This document shows positions 8,449 through 18,848 of a stretch of DNA of 40,561 nt, one piece after another; position 1 is the first letter of the stretch, and each line of letters opens with the position of its first letter. The translations under genes were made by a program, and so were the position numbers. The notes beneath the pieces are model-generated. The model was not told the DNA's origin and did not search any database. It saw only the letters and a program-made list of their open reading frames with translations. This DNA comes from Rubrivivax sp. (GTDB lineage Bacteria > Pseudomonadota > Gammaproteobacteria > Burkholderiales > Burkholderiaceae_C), in contig SEFA01000061.1 of assembly GCA_004210455.1 (NCBI GenBank), positions 1-40,561 on the forward strand, in the 5' to 3' direction.

Positions 8449-9588
8449 TCAGATCCCCAGATACCCCGGCAGCTTTCCGTCCGCCGGCTTGACGGCCGCG
8501 AAGCGCGCGGCGAGCTTGGACTGCAGCGCGACGGGCAGCGGCGCGAAGCCGGTGCCGCGCGTCAGGTCGTCGCCGTGCATGAAGCACCAGTACAGGAAGC
8601 TCATCACCGGCGCCGCACCGACGCTGCTCGCGGGCGTCGCGTCGATCAGGATGAAGCTGGTCATCGTGATGGGCCAGCTCTCCGCGCCGTCGCGGTCCAT
8701 CAGCGAGGCCAGATCGTCGCCCTTGCGCGAGAGGTCGCTGTTGGCGATCGCGGACTTGAAGCCCGTCTCGCCCGCCGCCACCCACTGGCCCGCCGCATTG
8801 CGCAGGCGCACGCCGTTGAGCTTGTCGCGCTGCACGCGGTCGTAGCTCACGTACGCGATCGTGCCCGGCGCCGCCTTCAGCGCCTTGGCCATGCCGTCGT
8901 TGCCTTCGGCCGCCTCGACGTCGCCAGGCCACTTCGGCTGCGCGTTCGCGCCGACGTCCTTCGCGAAGGACGGCGACACCGCGCTCAGGTACTTCGTGTA
9001 GCCCTCTGTCGTGCCGGACTTGTCGGCCCGCACGATGCGCTTCACCGGCAGCGCCGGCAGCGCGACGCCGGGATTCAGCGCGGCGATGCGGCCGTCGTTC
9101 CATTTCGCGACGCGGCCCATCATCAGCTCGGCCAGCAGGTCGCCGGTGAGTTGCAGGCGGCCTTCCGGCACGCCCGGCAGATTGACCACCGGCACGATGC
9201 CGCCGACCAGCATCGGGATCTGGACGAGCTTGCGCTTGGCCAGCTCGTCGGTGCTCAACGGCGAGTCGCTGCCGCCGAAGGCCACGCCGCGCGCGGTGAT
9301 CTGCTTGACGCCGTCGCCCGAGCCGGTCGGCTTGTAGCTCACGACCTGACCCTTGGTCTTCTCGTAGGCCGTGGCCCACCGGACGTACACCAGCGACGGG
9401 AACGAGGCGCCGGCCCCGGCCAGTGCGGCGGTCTGCGCGAACAGGGCGCGCGGAGCGCCGAAGGCGAGGGCGACCGGCAGGGCGGCGGTCAGGCGAAGCA
9501 GCGCACGGCGCTGCGAAGCAGAAGAGGAGGCAGCAAGGAAAGCAGGCACGGCGGAGGCTCGAAAGAGGTAGTCGACAGCGGGGCGCAT
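8449..9588 (-). CDS. pstS: Phosphate-binding PstS-type periplasmic protein
   Basis: This is the substrate-binding protein of a PstSCAB-type phosphate ABC transporter. The 379-residue product has an N-terminal region with an SQRRALLRL-hydrophobic stretch ending ALFAQ (about residue 51), which suggests export. The PstS phosphate-binding loops follow: AGASFPSLVY, TGSGDGVKQI, FGGSDSPLS and VRADKSGTTEGYTKYL. I chose the ATG at 9588, but no good ribosome binding site precedes it and the signal sequence starts unusually far in, so a later GTG start is possible. The frame remains open for more than 2 kb upstream, antisense to maeB; I treat that as a GC artefact. No pstC, pstA, pstB or phoU is nearby, so this is a lone pstS. 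Confidence 0.85.
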   Translation of the reverse strand: MRPAVDYLFRASAVPAFLAASSSASQRRALLRLTAALPVALAFGAPRALFAQTAALAGAGASFPSLVYVRWATAYEKTKGQVVSYKPTGSGDGVKQITARGVAFGGSDSPLSTDELAKRKLVQIPMLVGGIVPVVNLPGVPEGRLQLTGDLLAELMMGRVAKWNDGRIAALNPGVALPALPVKRIVRADKSGTTEGYTKYLSAVSPSFAKDVGANAQPKWPGDVEAAEGNDGMAKALKAAPGTIAYVSYDRVQRDKLNGVRLRNAAGQWVAAGETGFKSAIANSDLSRKGDDLASLMDRDGAESWPITMTSFILIDATPASSVGAAPVMSFLYWCFMHGDDLTRGTGFAPLPVALQSKLAARFAAVKPADGKLPGYLGI

Positions 9589-9801
9589 TCTAAGGAGCAC
9601 GGTCTTCGCACGCCGTGATGGACGCCCGGTGGCGGCACTTGCGGTCGGATCTAGGGAGGTTGCTCCAACTTGCGGGCAAATCCCGATGCGGCTTCCACCG
9701 CGCGCATCGTCGATTGCCATCTTTGCATGGGAGTTAAAGCTGAATTCATCGCATCGCCGGAGCCGGAGGATTAAGCTTTGCGCCCCTCGACGGAGATTTG
9801 C

Positions 9802-12120
<2,319 letters not shown>

Positions 12121-12124
12121 GCAA

Positions 12125-12232
12125 GATCGACCCGACCGGGGTCCCCTTCGCGCCATCTCCCTCCTTCGCTTGCCTGCCGGCAAGCGAATTCCCTCCTTGA
12201 GTTGCGCGAAGGGGACCCCGGTCGGGTCGATC
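12125..12232. repeat. 108-bp nested inverted repeat between maeB and pyk
   Basis: A perfect 29-bp inverted repeat (12125-12153 against 12204-12232, outer ends GATCGACCCG and CGGGTCGATC) encloses a second perfect 10-bp inverted repeat. The inner arms are TTCGCTTGCC at 12165-12174 and GGCAAGCGAA at 12179-12188, around a TGCC loop. A nine-base direct repeat TCCCTCCTT (12158-12166 and 12190-12198) overlaps the inner hairpin and the spacer after it. The element starts four bases after the maeB stop. There is no T-run, so it is not a classical intrinsic terminator. It could be a REP/MITE-like element or a strong RNA-stabilising structure. Confidence 0.9.
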
Positions 12233-12255
12233 AGAGAGAGCGAGGTTGGCGACGT

Positions 12256-12284
12256 TGGAAACTGGGTCGTAACTCGTGGAAACT
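12256..12284 (+). repeat. Direct repeat TGGAAACT in the pyk upstream region
   Basis: TGGAAACT occurs at 12256-12263 and again at 12277-12284. The repeats are 21 bases apart (two helical turns), which would place them on the same DNA face. They lie 24 or more bases upstream of the -10-like element of pyk, so they could be an activator or repressor site. No regulator is recognised. Confidence 0.45.
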
Positions 12285-12307
12285 CGTCCGATGTCGTTTT
12301 GGCGGCT

Positions 12308-12335
12308 CATAATCGGTCGCTGTAACTAAATTTCA
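12308..12335 (+). promoter_or_regulatory. pyk -10 element and HexR-like operator
   Basis: CATAAT at 12308-12313 resembles a -10 element, though no good -35 is visible. Just downstream, TGTAACTAAATTTCA at 12321-12335 is close to the palindromic site I recall for the sugar-phosphate regulator HexR (TGTAATTNNNATTACA-like). It falls about where transcription would start and 14 bases before the pyk start codon. Binding there would block transcription. HexR control of pyk is known in gammaproteobacteria; here it is inferred from the motif alone. Confidence 0.42.
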
Positions 12336-12349
12336 GACAGAGACAAGAC

Positions 12350-13780
12350 ATGTCCCGTGCCACCAAGATCGTCGCCACCCTCGGTCCCGCCTCGTCGTCC
12401 CCCGAGGTGCTGGAAAAAATGATCCAGGCCGGCGTCGACGTGGTGCGGCTGAACTTCTCGCACGGCAAGGCGCAGGACCACATCGATCGCGCCCGCATGG
12501 TGCGCGAGGTGGCCGCCCGCGCCGGCCGTCAGGTCGCCATCATGGCCGACCTGCAGGGCCCGAAGATCCGCGTCGGCAAGTTCGAGAACGGCAAGATCGA
12601 ACTGGTGAACGGCACGCCCTTCGTGCTGGACGCGGACCGCACCGAGCCGGGCAACGAGATGGTCGTGGGCCTGGACTACAAGGAACTGCCGCGCGACGTG
12701 AAGCCCGGCGATACGCTGCTGCTCAATGACGGCCTGCTGGTGCTGACCGTCGAGGCGGTTCGCGGCTCGCAGGTGCACACCATCGTGAAGCAGGGCGGCG
12801 AGCTGTCCAACAACAAGGGCATCAACAAGCAGGGCGGCGGTCTGACCGCGCCCGCGCTGACCGGCAAGGACATGGAGGACATCAAGACCGCGATGTCCTT
12901 CCAGTGCGAATACCTGGCGGTGAGCTTCCCGAAGAACGCCACCGACATGGAGATGGCCCGCCAACTGGCCAACGTGGCCGGCGAGCCCTATCGCCACAAG
13001 CCGGGAATGATCGCCAAGATCGAGCGATATGAGGCGATCCCGCACCTGGAGGCGATCCTGAAGGCCTCCGACGGCATCATGGTCGCCCGCGGCGACCTGG
13101 CCGTGGAAGTCGGCAACGCCGCCGTGCCCGCGCTGCAGAAGCGCATGATCAAGATGGCGCTGGAGCTCGACAAGGTCTGCATCACCGCCACGCAGATGAT
13201 GGAGTCGATGATCGTGAACCCGGTGCCGACCCGCGCCGAGGTCTCCGACGTCGCCAACGCCGTGCTCGACGGCACCGACGCCGTGATGCTGAGCGCCGAG
13301 ACCGCCGCCGGCCGTTTCCCGATCGAGACCATCCAGCAGATGGCCGCGATCGCGCTGGAAGCGGAAAACGCCGAGTTCGTGACGCTGGACACCGATTTCG
13401 CCAATCGCCAGTTCGGCCGCATCGACCAGTCGATCGCGATGGGCGCGCTGTTCACCGCCCACCACCTGGGCTGCAAGGCGATCGTGGCGCTGACGGAGTC
13501 CGGCTCCACCGCGCTGTGGATGAGCCGCCACCGCATCCACGTGCCGATCTTTGCGCTGACCTCGCAGGTGCTGACGCAGCGCAAGCTGGCGCTGTACCGC
13601 AACGTCACGCCGCTGCTGATGCCCAACTTCAACGACCGCGACGAGGCGCTGAAGGCGGCCGAGGATCTGCTGATCGAGCGCGGCGTGCTGATGCCGGGCG
13701 ACACCTACGCGATCACCTGCGGCGAGCCGATGGGCTACCCGGGCGGCACCAACATGCTGAAGGTCTGCCGCGTCGGCTGA
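12350..13780 (+). CDS. pyk: Pyruvate kinase
   Basis: This cytosolic enzyme catalyses the final glycolytic step, phosphoenolpyruvate plus ADP to pyruvate plus ATP. The 476-residue product has VVRLNFSHG at 31-39 (Arg33, Asn35, Ser37 and His38 at the active site), ADLQGPKIR at about 66-74, catalytic MIAKIE with Lys223 and Glu225, and GIMVARGDLAVE at 242-253 for metal and substrate binding. The C-terminal domain ends with GEPMGYPGGTNMLKV, the usual terminal segment. The length is normal and no start upstream of the ATG at 12350 is better. It is separated from maeB by the nested inverted repeat and preceded by a HexR-like site. It is convergent with the ATPase gene at 13812. Confidence 0.97.
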   Translation: MSRATKIVATLGPASSSPEVLEKMIQAGVDVVRLNFSHGKAQDHIDRARMVREVAARAGRQVAIMADLQGPKIRVGKFENGKIELVNGTPFVLDADRTEPGNEMVVGLDYKELPRDVKPGDTLLLNDGLLVLTVEAVRGSQVHTIVKQGGELSNNKGINKQGGGLTAPALTGKDMEDIKTAMSFQCEYLAVSFPKNATDMEMARQLANVAGEPYRHKPGMIAKIERYEAIPHLEAILKASDGIMVARGDLAVEVGNAAVPALQKRMIKMALELDKVCITATQMMESMIVNPVPTRAEVSDVANAVLDGTDAVMLSAETAAGRFPIETIQQMAAIALEAENAEFVTLDTDFANRQFGRIDQSIAMGALFTAHHLGCKAIVALTESGSTALWMSRHRIHVPIFALTSQVLTQRKLALYRNVTPLLMPNFNDRDEALKAAEDLLIERGVLMPGDTYAITCGEPMGYPGGTNMLKVCRVG

Positions 13781-13811
13781 CGGGGCGGCGGACGGGTCGA
13801 CCCCGCCGACC

Positions 13812-14831
13812 TCAGCCGTTGCGCGCCGCCTGCACCAAGGCGGCGATGCGCGGCGTCATGTTCAGGGGCACCAGCTCCACTTCCTGGTGCGCCCTCGCAA
13901 ACACGCGGAACAGCTCATCCGCGAACGCGTGCCCGACGTCGGTGACACCGTCGAAGTCGACCTCCGCCCGCTTGAACTGCGGCAGCCGGGCCGCGACGCG
14001 ACGCGCCTGCGCGCGCGAGTCCAGCATCTGCCCCGCGACCACCACCAGATTGAGCATCACCCGCGTCTGGTCGAAGGCGATGCCGGTGCCGTCGACGCTC
14101 CACTGTTCGAGCACCTGCTCCAGCGTGCGCTTGCTCTCCAGCGACATCGCCATGTAGATCGAGCTGCCCTGGCGCGGCAGGCCCTTGCCGTCCTTCCAGG
14201 CGTTGCCCTCCCAGGCGCGGCGCTGGAACGCCTTGCCGTTGGCGTGGATGTCGAAGACGTCCGCCAGCTGCGAGCTGAAGAACAGCCCGCGCCCGGTGTG
14301 TGCCTGCGGCTGCGTCGTCAGCCGGCCCTTGCTGAGCTCCAGCATCGCGTGGCGCGCGTCGGTCAGCTCGTAGGTGTCGCGGATCTTGTCGAACACGCCG
14401 CAGCCGTCGTCCGACACCAGCAGCTGCGCGTGGGTCGGCGTCTGGCGCAGCGACACGGTGACGCTGGTGCCGCCGCTGTGGTCGATGGCGTTGTTCACCA
14501 GCTCGGTGAAGCCGTGCTGGATCATCCGCGCGACGTGGCGCGGCAGCGAGAAGTGGGGCGCGTAGTCGCGCTGCCAGACGACGTCCTCCATCAGCCCGTG
14601 CAGCGTGTAGCTGCGCGCCACCTGGCGCAGCGCGCCCGGGCCGAAGACCGGCCGCCGGGCGGTGCCGGAGCGCGTCAGCCATTGCGCGTCGACGAGCCGG
14701 CGCAGGGCGTTCAGCGTGGCGCGGTGGCTGGCGCCGGTGCGTTCCTCGACGAAGGCGGGCAGGTCGAGCGAATGCTCGTTGGCGGCGGCGGTGATCCAGA
14801 GCGAGAGCTGATCGATCGCGAGACGGGTCAT
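13812..14831 (-). CDS. HTH, GHKL ATPase and STAS-like (DUF4325) protein
   Basis: The 339-residue protein joins three parts. Residues about 1-60 look like a winged helix-turn-helix (GASHRATLNALRRLVDAQWL). Residues about 95-230 are a histidine-kinase-type ATPase fold with N-box ELVNNAIDH at 110-118, G1 box DDGCG at 141-145 and G2 box HTGRGLFF at 178-185. Residues about 260-339 resemble the STAS-like DUF4325 domain (VDFDGVTDVGHAFADELFRVF). No phospho-accepting histidine region, sensor or membrane segment is seen, so it is not a classical sensor kinase. By analogy with the RsbW/RsbV-type anti-sigma pair it may be a self-contained regulatory switch; this is an inference. The start is supported by AGGAAT upstream. 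It is divergent from fba and convergent with pyk. Confidence 0.82.
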   Translation of the reverse strand: MTRLAIDQLSLWITAAANEHSLDLPAFVEERTGASHRATLNALRRLVDAQWLTRSGTARRPVFGPGALRQVARSYTLHGLMEDVVWQRDYAPHFSLPRHVARMIQHGFTELVNNAIDHSGGTSVTVSLRQTPTHAQLLVSDDGCGVFDKIRDTYELTDARHAMLELSKGRLTTQPQAHTGRGLFFSSQLADVFDIHANGKAFQRRAWEGNAWKDGKGLPRQGSSIYMAMSLESKRTLEQVLEQWSVDGTGIAFDQTRVMLNLVVVAGQMLDSRAQARRVAARLPQFKRAEVDFDGVTDVGHAFADELFRVFARAHQEVELVPLNMTPRIAALVQAARNG

Positions 14832-14987
14832 GAAATTCCTGGAAGCGGCGGTCGCGCGGGCGGTCCTCGCCGCCGGCGGCGGGACAAGGCACGGCACTTG
14901 CTCCGACGGGCCGGGACGCCCCGGCGACAGCCTACCGTCCGTATCTGCCGCCGCACAAGCGCACAGACCCCTGTTCGCCCGCGGCGC

Positions 14988-15004
14988 ACTGGTATGGCAC
15001 CAGT
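14988..15004. promoter_or_regulatory. Inverted repeat ACTGGT-N5-ACCAGT
   Basis: A perfect 6-bp inverted repeat (ACTGGTATGGCACCAGT) lies in the divergent region between the ATPase gene and fba. GGT...ACC half-sites are common for GntR-family repressors, but the spacing does not clearly match one I know. It is a candidate operator for either gene. Confidence 0.45.
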
Positions 15005-15051
15005 TCGGGGGGAGGCCTCTGTTCGTTACAGGGGCCGTCACGGGGGCTGGC

Positions 15052-15085
15052 TAGAATCCCGATCAGTTACGGCGCGGTTACGGCG
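15052..15085 (+). promoter_or_regulatory. fba promoter region with direct repeat
   Basis: TAGAAT at 15052-15057 is a good -10 element, but I see no convincing -35. Immediately downstream, GTTACGGCG occurs twice (15066-15074 and 15077-15085) with an 11-bp period, about one helical turn, near the expected transcription start. The same CTAGAATCCC wording recurs before purC. Confidence 0.4.
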
Positions 15086-15151
15086 AGGTCGACGACGAAG
15101 TTCGGCGCCCGCCGGCGGCCACAGGATTTTTCACTATCTCGGAGAACTCTC

Positions 15152-16216
15152 ATGGCACTCGTCTCGATGCGCCAACTGCTGGATCACGCAGCCGAACAGG
15201 GCTACGGCATTCCTGCGTTCAACGTCAACAACCTGGAGCAGGTGCAGGCCGTGATGGCCGCCGCCGACGAGGTCGGCGCGCCCGTGATCCTGCAGGCCAG
15301 CGCCGGCGCCCGGAAGTACGCGGGCGAGGCCTTCATCAAGCACCTGATCCAGGCCGCGGTCGAGGCCTATCCGCACGTCCCGCTGGTGATGCACCAGGAC
15401 CACGGCACCAGTCCCAAGGTCTGCGAGGGCGCGATCAACCTGGGCTTCGGCTCGGTGATGATGGACGGCTCGCTGATGGACGACGGCAAGACGCCGTCCA
15501 GCTTCGACTACAACGTGGACGTGACCCGTCGCGTGGTGCAGATGGCGCACAAGGTCGGCGTCACCGTCGAGGGTGAACTGGGCTGCCTGGGCAACCTGGA
15601 AACCGGCGACGCGGGCGAGGAAGACGGCATCGGCGCCGACGTCAAGCTGGACCACAGCCAGATGCTGACCGATCCGGAAGAGGCGGCGACCTTCGTCAAG
15701 GCCACGCAGCTGGATGCGCTGGCCATCGCCATCGGCACCAGCCACGGCGCCTACAAGTTCTCGCGCAAGCCCACGGGCGACATCCTGGCGATCTCGCGGG
15801 TCAAGGAGATCCACAAGCGCATCCCCAACACCCATCTGGTGATGCACGGCTCGTCGAGCGTGCCTCAGGAACTGCTGGCCATCATCAACCAGTACGGCGG
15901 CCAGATGAAGGAAACCTTCGGCGTGCCCGTCGAGGAGATCCAGGAAGCGATCAAGTACGGCGTGCGCAAGATCAACATCGACACCGACATCCGCCTCGCG
16001 ATGACCGGCGCGGTGCGCAAGTTCCTGTTTGAGAACCCGGACAAGTTCGACGCCCGCGAATGGCTGAAGCCGGCCCGCGAAGCCGCCAAGCTGGTCTGCA
16101 AGGCGCGTTACCTGGAGTTCGGCTGCGAAGGCCAGGCCCCGAAGATCAAGCCGCGCAGCCTGGTCGACGTGGCCGCCGCCTACGAGCGCGGCGAGCTGGC
16201 GCAAGTCGTCCAGTAA
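15152..16216 (+). CDS. fba: Fructose-bisphosphate aldolase, class II
   Basis: This zinc-dependent enzyme cleaves fructose 1,6-bisphosphate to two triose phosphates, and works in reverse in gluconeogenesis. The 354-residue length fits the long class II form often labelled the Calvin-cycle subtype. HQDHG at 81-85 provides the catalytic Asp83 and zinc ligand His84. Glu142 lies in VEGELG, and His198 (GTSHGAYKF) and His232 (VMHGSSS) complete the metal and phosphate site. The insertion around [13 protein letters not shown] is typical of this subtype. GGAG precedes the ATG. No rubisco or other cbb gene is present here, so the subtype label does not prove autotrophy; the pgk/pyk/purC context points to glycolysis. 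Confidence 0.96.
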   Translation: MALVSMRQLLDHAAEQGYGIPAFNVNNLEQVQAVMAAADEVGAPVILQASAGARKYAGEAFIKHLIQAAVEAYPHVPLVMHQDHGTSPKVCEGAINLGFGSVMMDGSLMDDGKTPSSFDYNVDVTRRVVQMAHKVGVTVEGELGCLGNLETGDAGEEDGIGADVKLDHSQMLTDPEEAATFVKATQLDALAIAIGTSHGAYKFSRKPTGDILAISRVKEIHKRIPNTHLVMHGSSSVPQELLAIINQYGGQMKETFGVPVEEIQEAIKYGVRKINIDTDIRLAMTGAVRKFLFENPDKFDAREWLKPAREAAKLVCKARYLEFGCEGQAPKIKPRSLVDVAAAYERGELAQVVQ

Positions 16217-16250
16217 GCCGCCCCAGTCATCCGTCCAGCCAGCCGGCTTC

Positions 16251-16676
16251 GTGGCGCACGCCTTCACCTATGGCACGCTGATGTGGCCCGACATCATGGC
16301 CCGCGTCTGCGGTCCTGAGGCCGGGCCCTTCGCGCCGCCGGTGGCGGCGACGCTGGCGGACCACGCGCGCCACCCGGTGCGCGATCACGACTATCCCGGG
16401 ATGATCCCGGCGGCCGGCCACCAGGTGGTCGGCCGGCTCTATCTCGACGTGCCTGAGGCCGCCTGGCCGCGGCTCGACCGCTTCGAGGGCGAGGACTACG
16501 AACGCCACGAGGTGCTGGTCACCTTGGCCGACGGCACGTGGCAACGGGCCTGGACCTATCTGTTCAAGCCGGGCGCGGTGCCCAGGCTCGGCGAGGGCGA
16601 TTGGGACGAAGCGCGCTTCGCGCGTGAAGGCAAGGCGAGCTTCGTCTCGCGTTACGTCGGATTCGATGCGATCTGA
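16251..16676 (+). CDS. Gamma-glutamylcyclotransferase-like (AIG2-type) protein
   Basis: The 141-residue protein belongs to the gamma-glutamylcyclotransferase/AIG2 fold. The substrate-loop motif FTYGTLM is at 5-11 and the likely catalytic glutamate is Glu79 in LDRFEGEDYERHEV. Family members cyclise gamma-glutamyl amines or peptides to 5-oxoproline, but many bacterial ones are uncharacterised, so the substrate is unknown. The GTG at 16251 is chosen because the conserved YGTL strand must be included and no ATG lies upstream in frame. There is no clear ribosome binding site and only 34 bases separate it from fba, so it may be expressed from the fba transcript. Confidence 0.85.
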   Translation: MAHAFTYGTLMWPDIMARVCGPEAGPFAPPVAATLADHARHPVRDHDYPGMIPAAGHQVVGRLYLDVPEAAWPRLDRFEGEDYERHEVLVTLADGTWQRAWTYLFKPGAVPRLGEGDWDEARFAREGKASFVSRYVGFDAI

Positions 16677-16737
16677 GCGTCCGGTCTGAAGCGGATCGAC
16701 GGGTCGCCAGGCGTCGGCGCGCCTCGTGAGCCGCCTC

Positions 16738-16743
16738 TAGAAT
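16738..16743 (+). promoter_or_regulatory. purC -10-like element
   Basis: TAGAAT, within CTAGAATCCC, lies 33 bases before the purC start. The same ten bases occur upstream of fba, and TAGAAT recurs before icmF. No convincing -35 element is visible, so this is a candidate only. Confidence 0.38.
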
Positions 16744-16776
16744 CCCCGCTTTGCTGTTCCGTCCGACCGCACACCC

Positions 16777-17673
16777 ATGACCGCCGCCCTGCACACCTCG
16801 TCGATCACTTCCCTTCCCCTCATCGCACGCGGCAAGGTGCGCGAGAACTACGCGGTCGGCGAGGATCGCATCCTCATGATCGCGTCGGACCGCATCTCGG
16901 CCTTCGACGTCATCATGGGCGAACCCATCCCGGGCAAGGGCGCGCTCCTGACGAAGATGGCGCTGTTCTGGTTCGACAAGCTGGACGGCATCGTCCCCAA
17001 CCATCTGACCGGCGACGATCCGCTGTCGGTGGTGACCGAGGCCGAGAAGGCCCAGGTCCGCGACCGTGCCATGCTGGTCAAGCGCCTGAAGCCGCTGCCG
17101 ATCGAGGCGGTGGTGCGCGGTTACCTGGCCGGCAGCGGCTGGTCCGAGTACAAGGCCAGCGGCAAGGTCTGCGGCGTCGAGCTGCCCGCGGGCCTGCAGA
17201 ACGCCAGCAAGCTGCCCCAGCCGATCTTCACGCCCGCGACCAAGGCGGAGATGGGCGACCACGACGAGAACATCGACTTCGAGCGCTGCGCCGAGATCAT
17301 CGGCCGCGACATGGCCGAGCGCGTGCGCGACATCGCGATCCAGCTCTACCAGCGCGCCGCGGACATCGCGCTGACCAAGGGCATCATCATCGCGGACACC
17401 AAGTTCGAGTTCGGTCTCGACGCCGACGGCACGCTGACGCTGATGGACGAGGTGCTGACGCCCGACTCCTCGCGCTACTGGCCGGCGGAGAGCTATGCGG
17501 TCGGCAGCAACCCGCCGAGCTACGACAAGCAGTTCCTGCGCGACTGGCTGGAGCAGGCGACGGTGGACGGCCGGCCCTGGGGCAAGGTCGCGCCGCCGCC
17601 GGCGCTGCCTGAGGACGTGATCGCCAACACGTCCGCGAAGTACCAGGAAGCGCTCGACCGGCTGACCCGCTGA
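16777..17673 (+). CDS. purC: SAICAR synthase (phosphoribosylaminoimidazole-succinocarboxamide synthase)
   Basis: This enzyme of de novo purine synthesis joins CAIR and aspartate using ATP. The 298-residue product has the nucleotide-binding [10 protein letters not shown] near residues 19-28, [12 protein letters not shown], the [15 protein letters not shown] segment, and [14 protein letters not shown] near the C-terminal active site. It belongs to the longer (about 300-residue) form. The start [10 protein letters not shown] is followed directly by the conserved fold. In related genomes purE and purK often follow purC (recalled synteny), but here a TPR-like gene begins seven bases after the stop, so the purine cluster is cut short. 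Confidence 0.97.
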   Translation: MTAALHTSSITSLPLIARGKVRENYAVGEDRILMIASDRISAFDVIMGEPIPGKGALLTKMALFWFDKLDGIVPNHLTGDDPLSVVTEAEKAQVRDRAMLVKRLKPLPIEAVVRGYLAGSGWSEYKASGKVCGVELPAGLQNASKLPQPIFTPATKAEMGDHDENIDFERCAEIIGRDMAERVRDIAIQLYQRAADIALTKGIIIADTKFEFGLDADGTLTLMDEVLTPDSSRYWPAESYAVGSNPPSYDKQFLRDWLEQATVDGRPWGKVAPPPALPEDVIANTSAKYQEALDRLTR

Positions 17674-17680
17674 GGCCGGC

Positions 17681-18844
17681 ATGCAAGACGCCTCAGCCCC
17701 GCCTTCCGCCGCTGCCGCAGGTGCCGCCGCCGCGGGGCCCCTGGTCATCAAGTCCCGGCTGCTGAAGCAGCTGGACAAGGACATCGCCGCCGCGACCTCG
17801 CCGATGGCCTCCGCCGCGGCGAGGGCCAAGCGCGCGATGCTGCTGGCGCGTCACGGCGCGGTGGGCGAGGCGCGCGAGGCGCTGACCGCGCTGCATCAGC
17901 TCTCCTTCCAGCATCCGCATCCGGAGATCGGGGCCTGGCTGCACATGGCCGAAGGCCTGATGAGCTACTACAACGGCTTCGTCGCGCAGCAGGCCTGGGA
18001 CCGCATCCAGCGCGCGCATGCGATCGCGGGCACCTCGCCCGCGTTGATCGAGGTGCGGGTGCTCGCATCGGCCTGGCTGTCGCAGCTGGCCTTCATCCGC
18101 CACGACCCGGTGGCGCTGGTCGACTACGCCCGGCGCTGCCTCGGCGAAGCGCTGCCCGAGCACAACGTCGCGCAGGCCCGCCTGGCGATCACGATGGGCC
18201 TGGCCTGGCATTACGCCGGCGACCTGGCGTCCGCGCAGCGCTGGTACATCCGCGCGCGCCGCCATGCGTCGGTGGAGGGCGACGATGCGTCGCTGTCGGC
18301 GCTGATGTTCAACATGGCCGGCATGCGCGCCTCGCAGCTGCGGCGCGAGAGCCTGTCGAGCCAGACCTGGCGCGGGTCCGAACTGATGCTCTCCGTGGAC
18401 TCGGTGCATCACTTCGACGAGGCCGTCGGCGCGCAGATGATGACGGAACTGACGCCGGTGCTGCGCGCGCAGGTGCTGACGATGCAGGGCGGCTTCGACG
18501 AAGCCAGACGCCTGTACGAGGAACATCTGCCGCAGGCCATGTCGCTGGGCCTGGAACGGCTGGGCAGCAGCCTCCTGTCCGATCTTGCGTGGTGCCGGGC
18601 CAACCTCGGCCAGCACGAGCACGCGCTGCACCAGGCGCGCGAGGCCGAGATCGAGCTCGATCCCGACTGCGAGCTCGACGACCGCGCCATCACGCACAGC
18701 CGGTTGGCGCAGACTTTCCGGATGCTCGGCGAGACGGCCGACGCCGACCGCCATCAGGCGCTGGCCGACGAGGCCTGGCGACAGTTCGCCGAACAGCAGC
18801 AGCAATGGCGCGACCTGCTCGCGGGCAGCGCGCTCGAAGCCTGA
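17681..18844 (+). CDS. TPR-like helical-repeat protein of unknown function
   Basis: The 387-residue protein begins with an Ala-rich low-complexity segment and then appears to be all alpha-helical, with degenerate tetratricopeptide-like repeats. Examples are ARHGAVGEAREALTALHQL (about 55-73), HYAGDLASAQRWYIRARRHA, MQGGFDEARRLYEEHLPQA and ANLGQHEHALHQAREAEIEL. There is no signal peptide, membrane segment or catalytic motif. TPR arrays usually mediate protein contacts. Such regions often precede a GGDEF or LuxR-type output domain in this bacterial group, but no such domain is present here. It begins seven bases after purC, so co-transcription is likely. It ends four bases from the convergent esterase gene. 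Confidence 0.75.
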   Translation: MQDASAPPSAAAAGAAAAGPLVIKSRLLKQLDKDIAAATSPMASAAARAKRAMLLARHGAVGEAREALTALHQLSFQHPHPEIGAWLHMAEGLMSYYNGFVAQQAWDRIQRAHAIAGTSPALIEVRVLASAWLSQLAFIRHDPVALVDYARRCLGEALPEHNVAQARLAITMGLAWHYAGDLASAQRWYIRARRHASVEGDDASLSALMFNMAGMRASQLRRESLSSQTWRGSELMLSVDSVHHFDEAVGAQMMTELTPVLRAQVLTMQGGFDEARRLYEEHLPQAMSLGLERLGSSLLSDLAWCRANLGQHEHALHQAREAEIELDPDCELDDRAITHSRLAQTFRMLGETADADRHQALADEAWRQFAEQQQQWRDLLAGSALEA

Positions 18845-18848
18845 GCGC

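Larger units (their letters stand above)
14832..15151. other. Intergenic region between the ATPase gene and fba
   Basis: These 320 bases hold no convincing gene. They separate two divergent genes and contain a GC-rich dyad (about 14909-14925), an ACTGGT/ACCAGT inverted repeat, a TAGAAT -10-like element, an 11-bp-period direct repeat and the fba ribosome binding site (GGAG at 15140-15143). Confidence 0.7.

Noticed and set aside
9589-9801. Pho box or riboswitch in the pstS-maeB divergent region
   Set aside because: Only a vague TTGCCAT/TTGCAT likeness to a Pho box half-site and no consistent spacing; no riboswitch core recognised.
13781-13811. Possible bidirectional terminator between convergent pyk and the ATPase gene
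   Set aside because: There is a GGGTCGACCC palindrome with GC-rich flanks, but pairing beyond it is poor and there is no T-run.
15152-16216. Evidence for a Calvin cycle from the aldolase subtype
   Set aside because: No rubisco, phosphoribulokinase or cbbR is present, and this aldolase form is common in non-autotrophic Burkholderiales.
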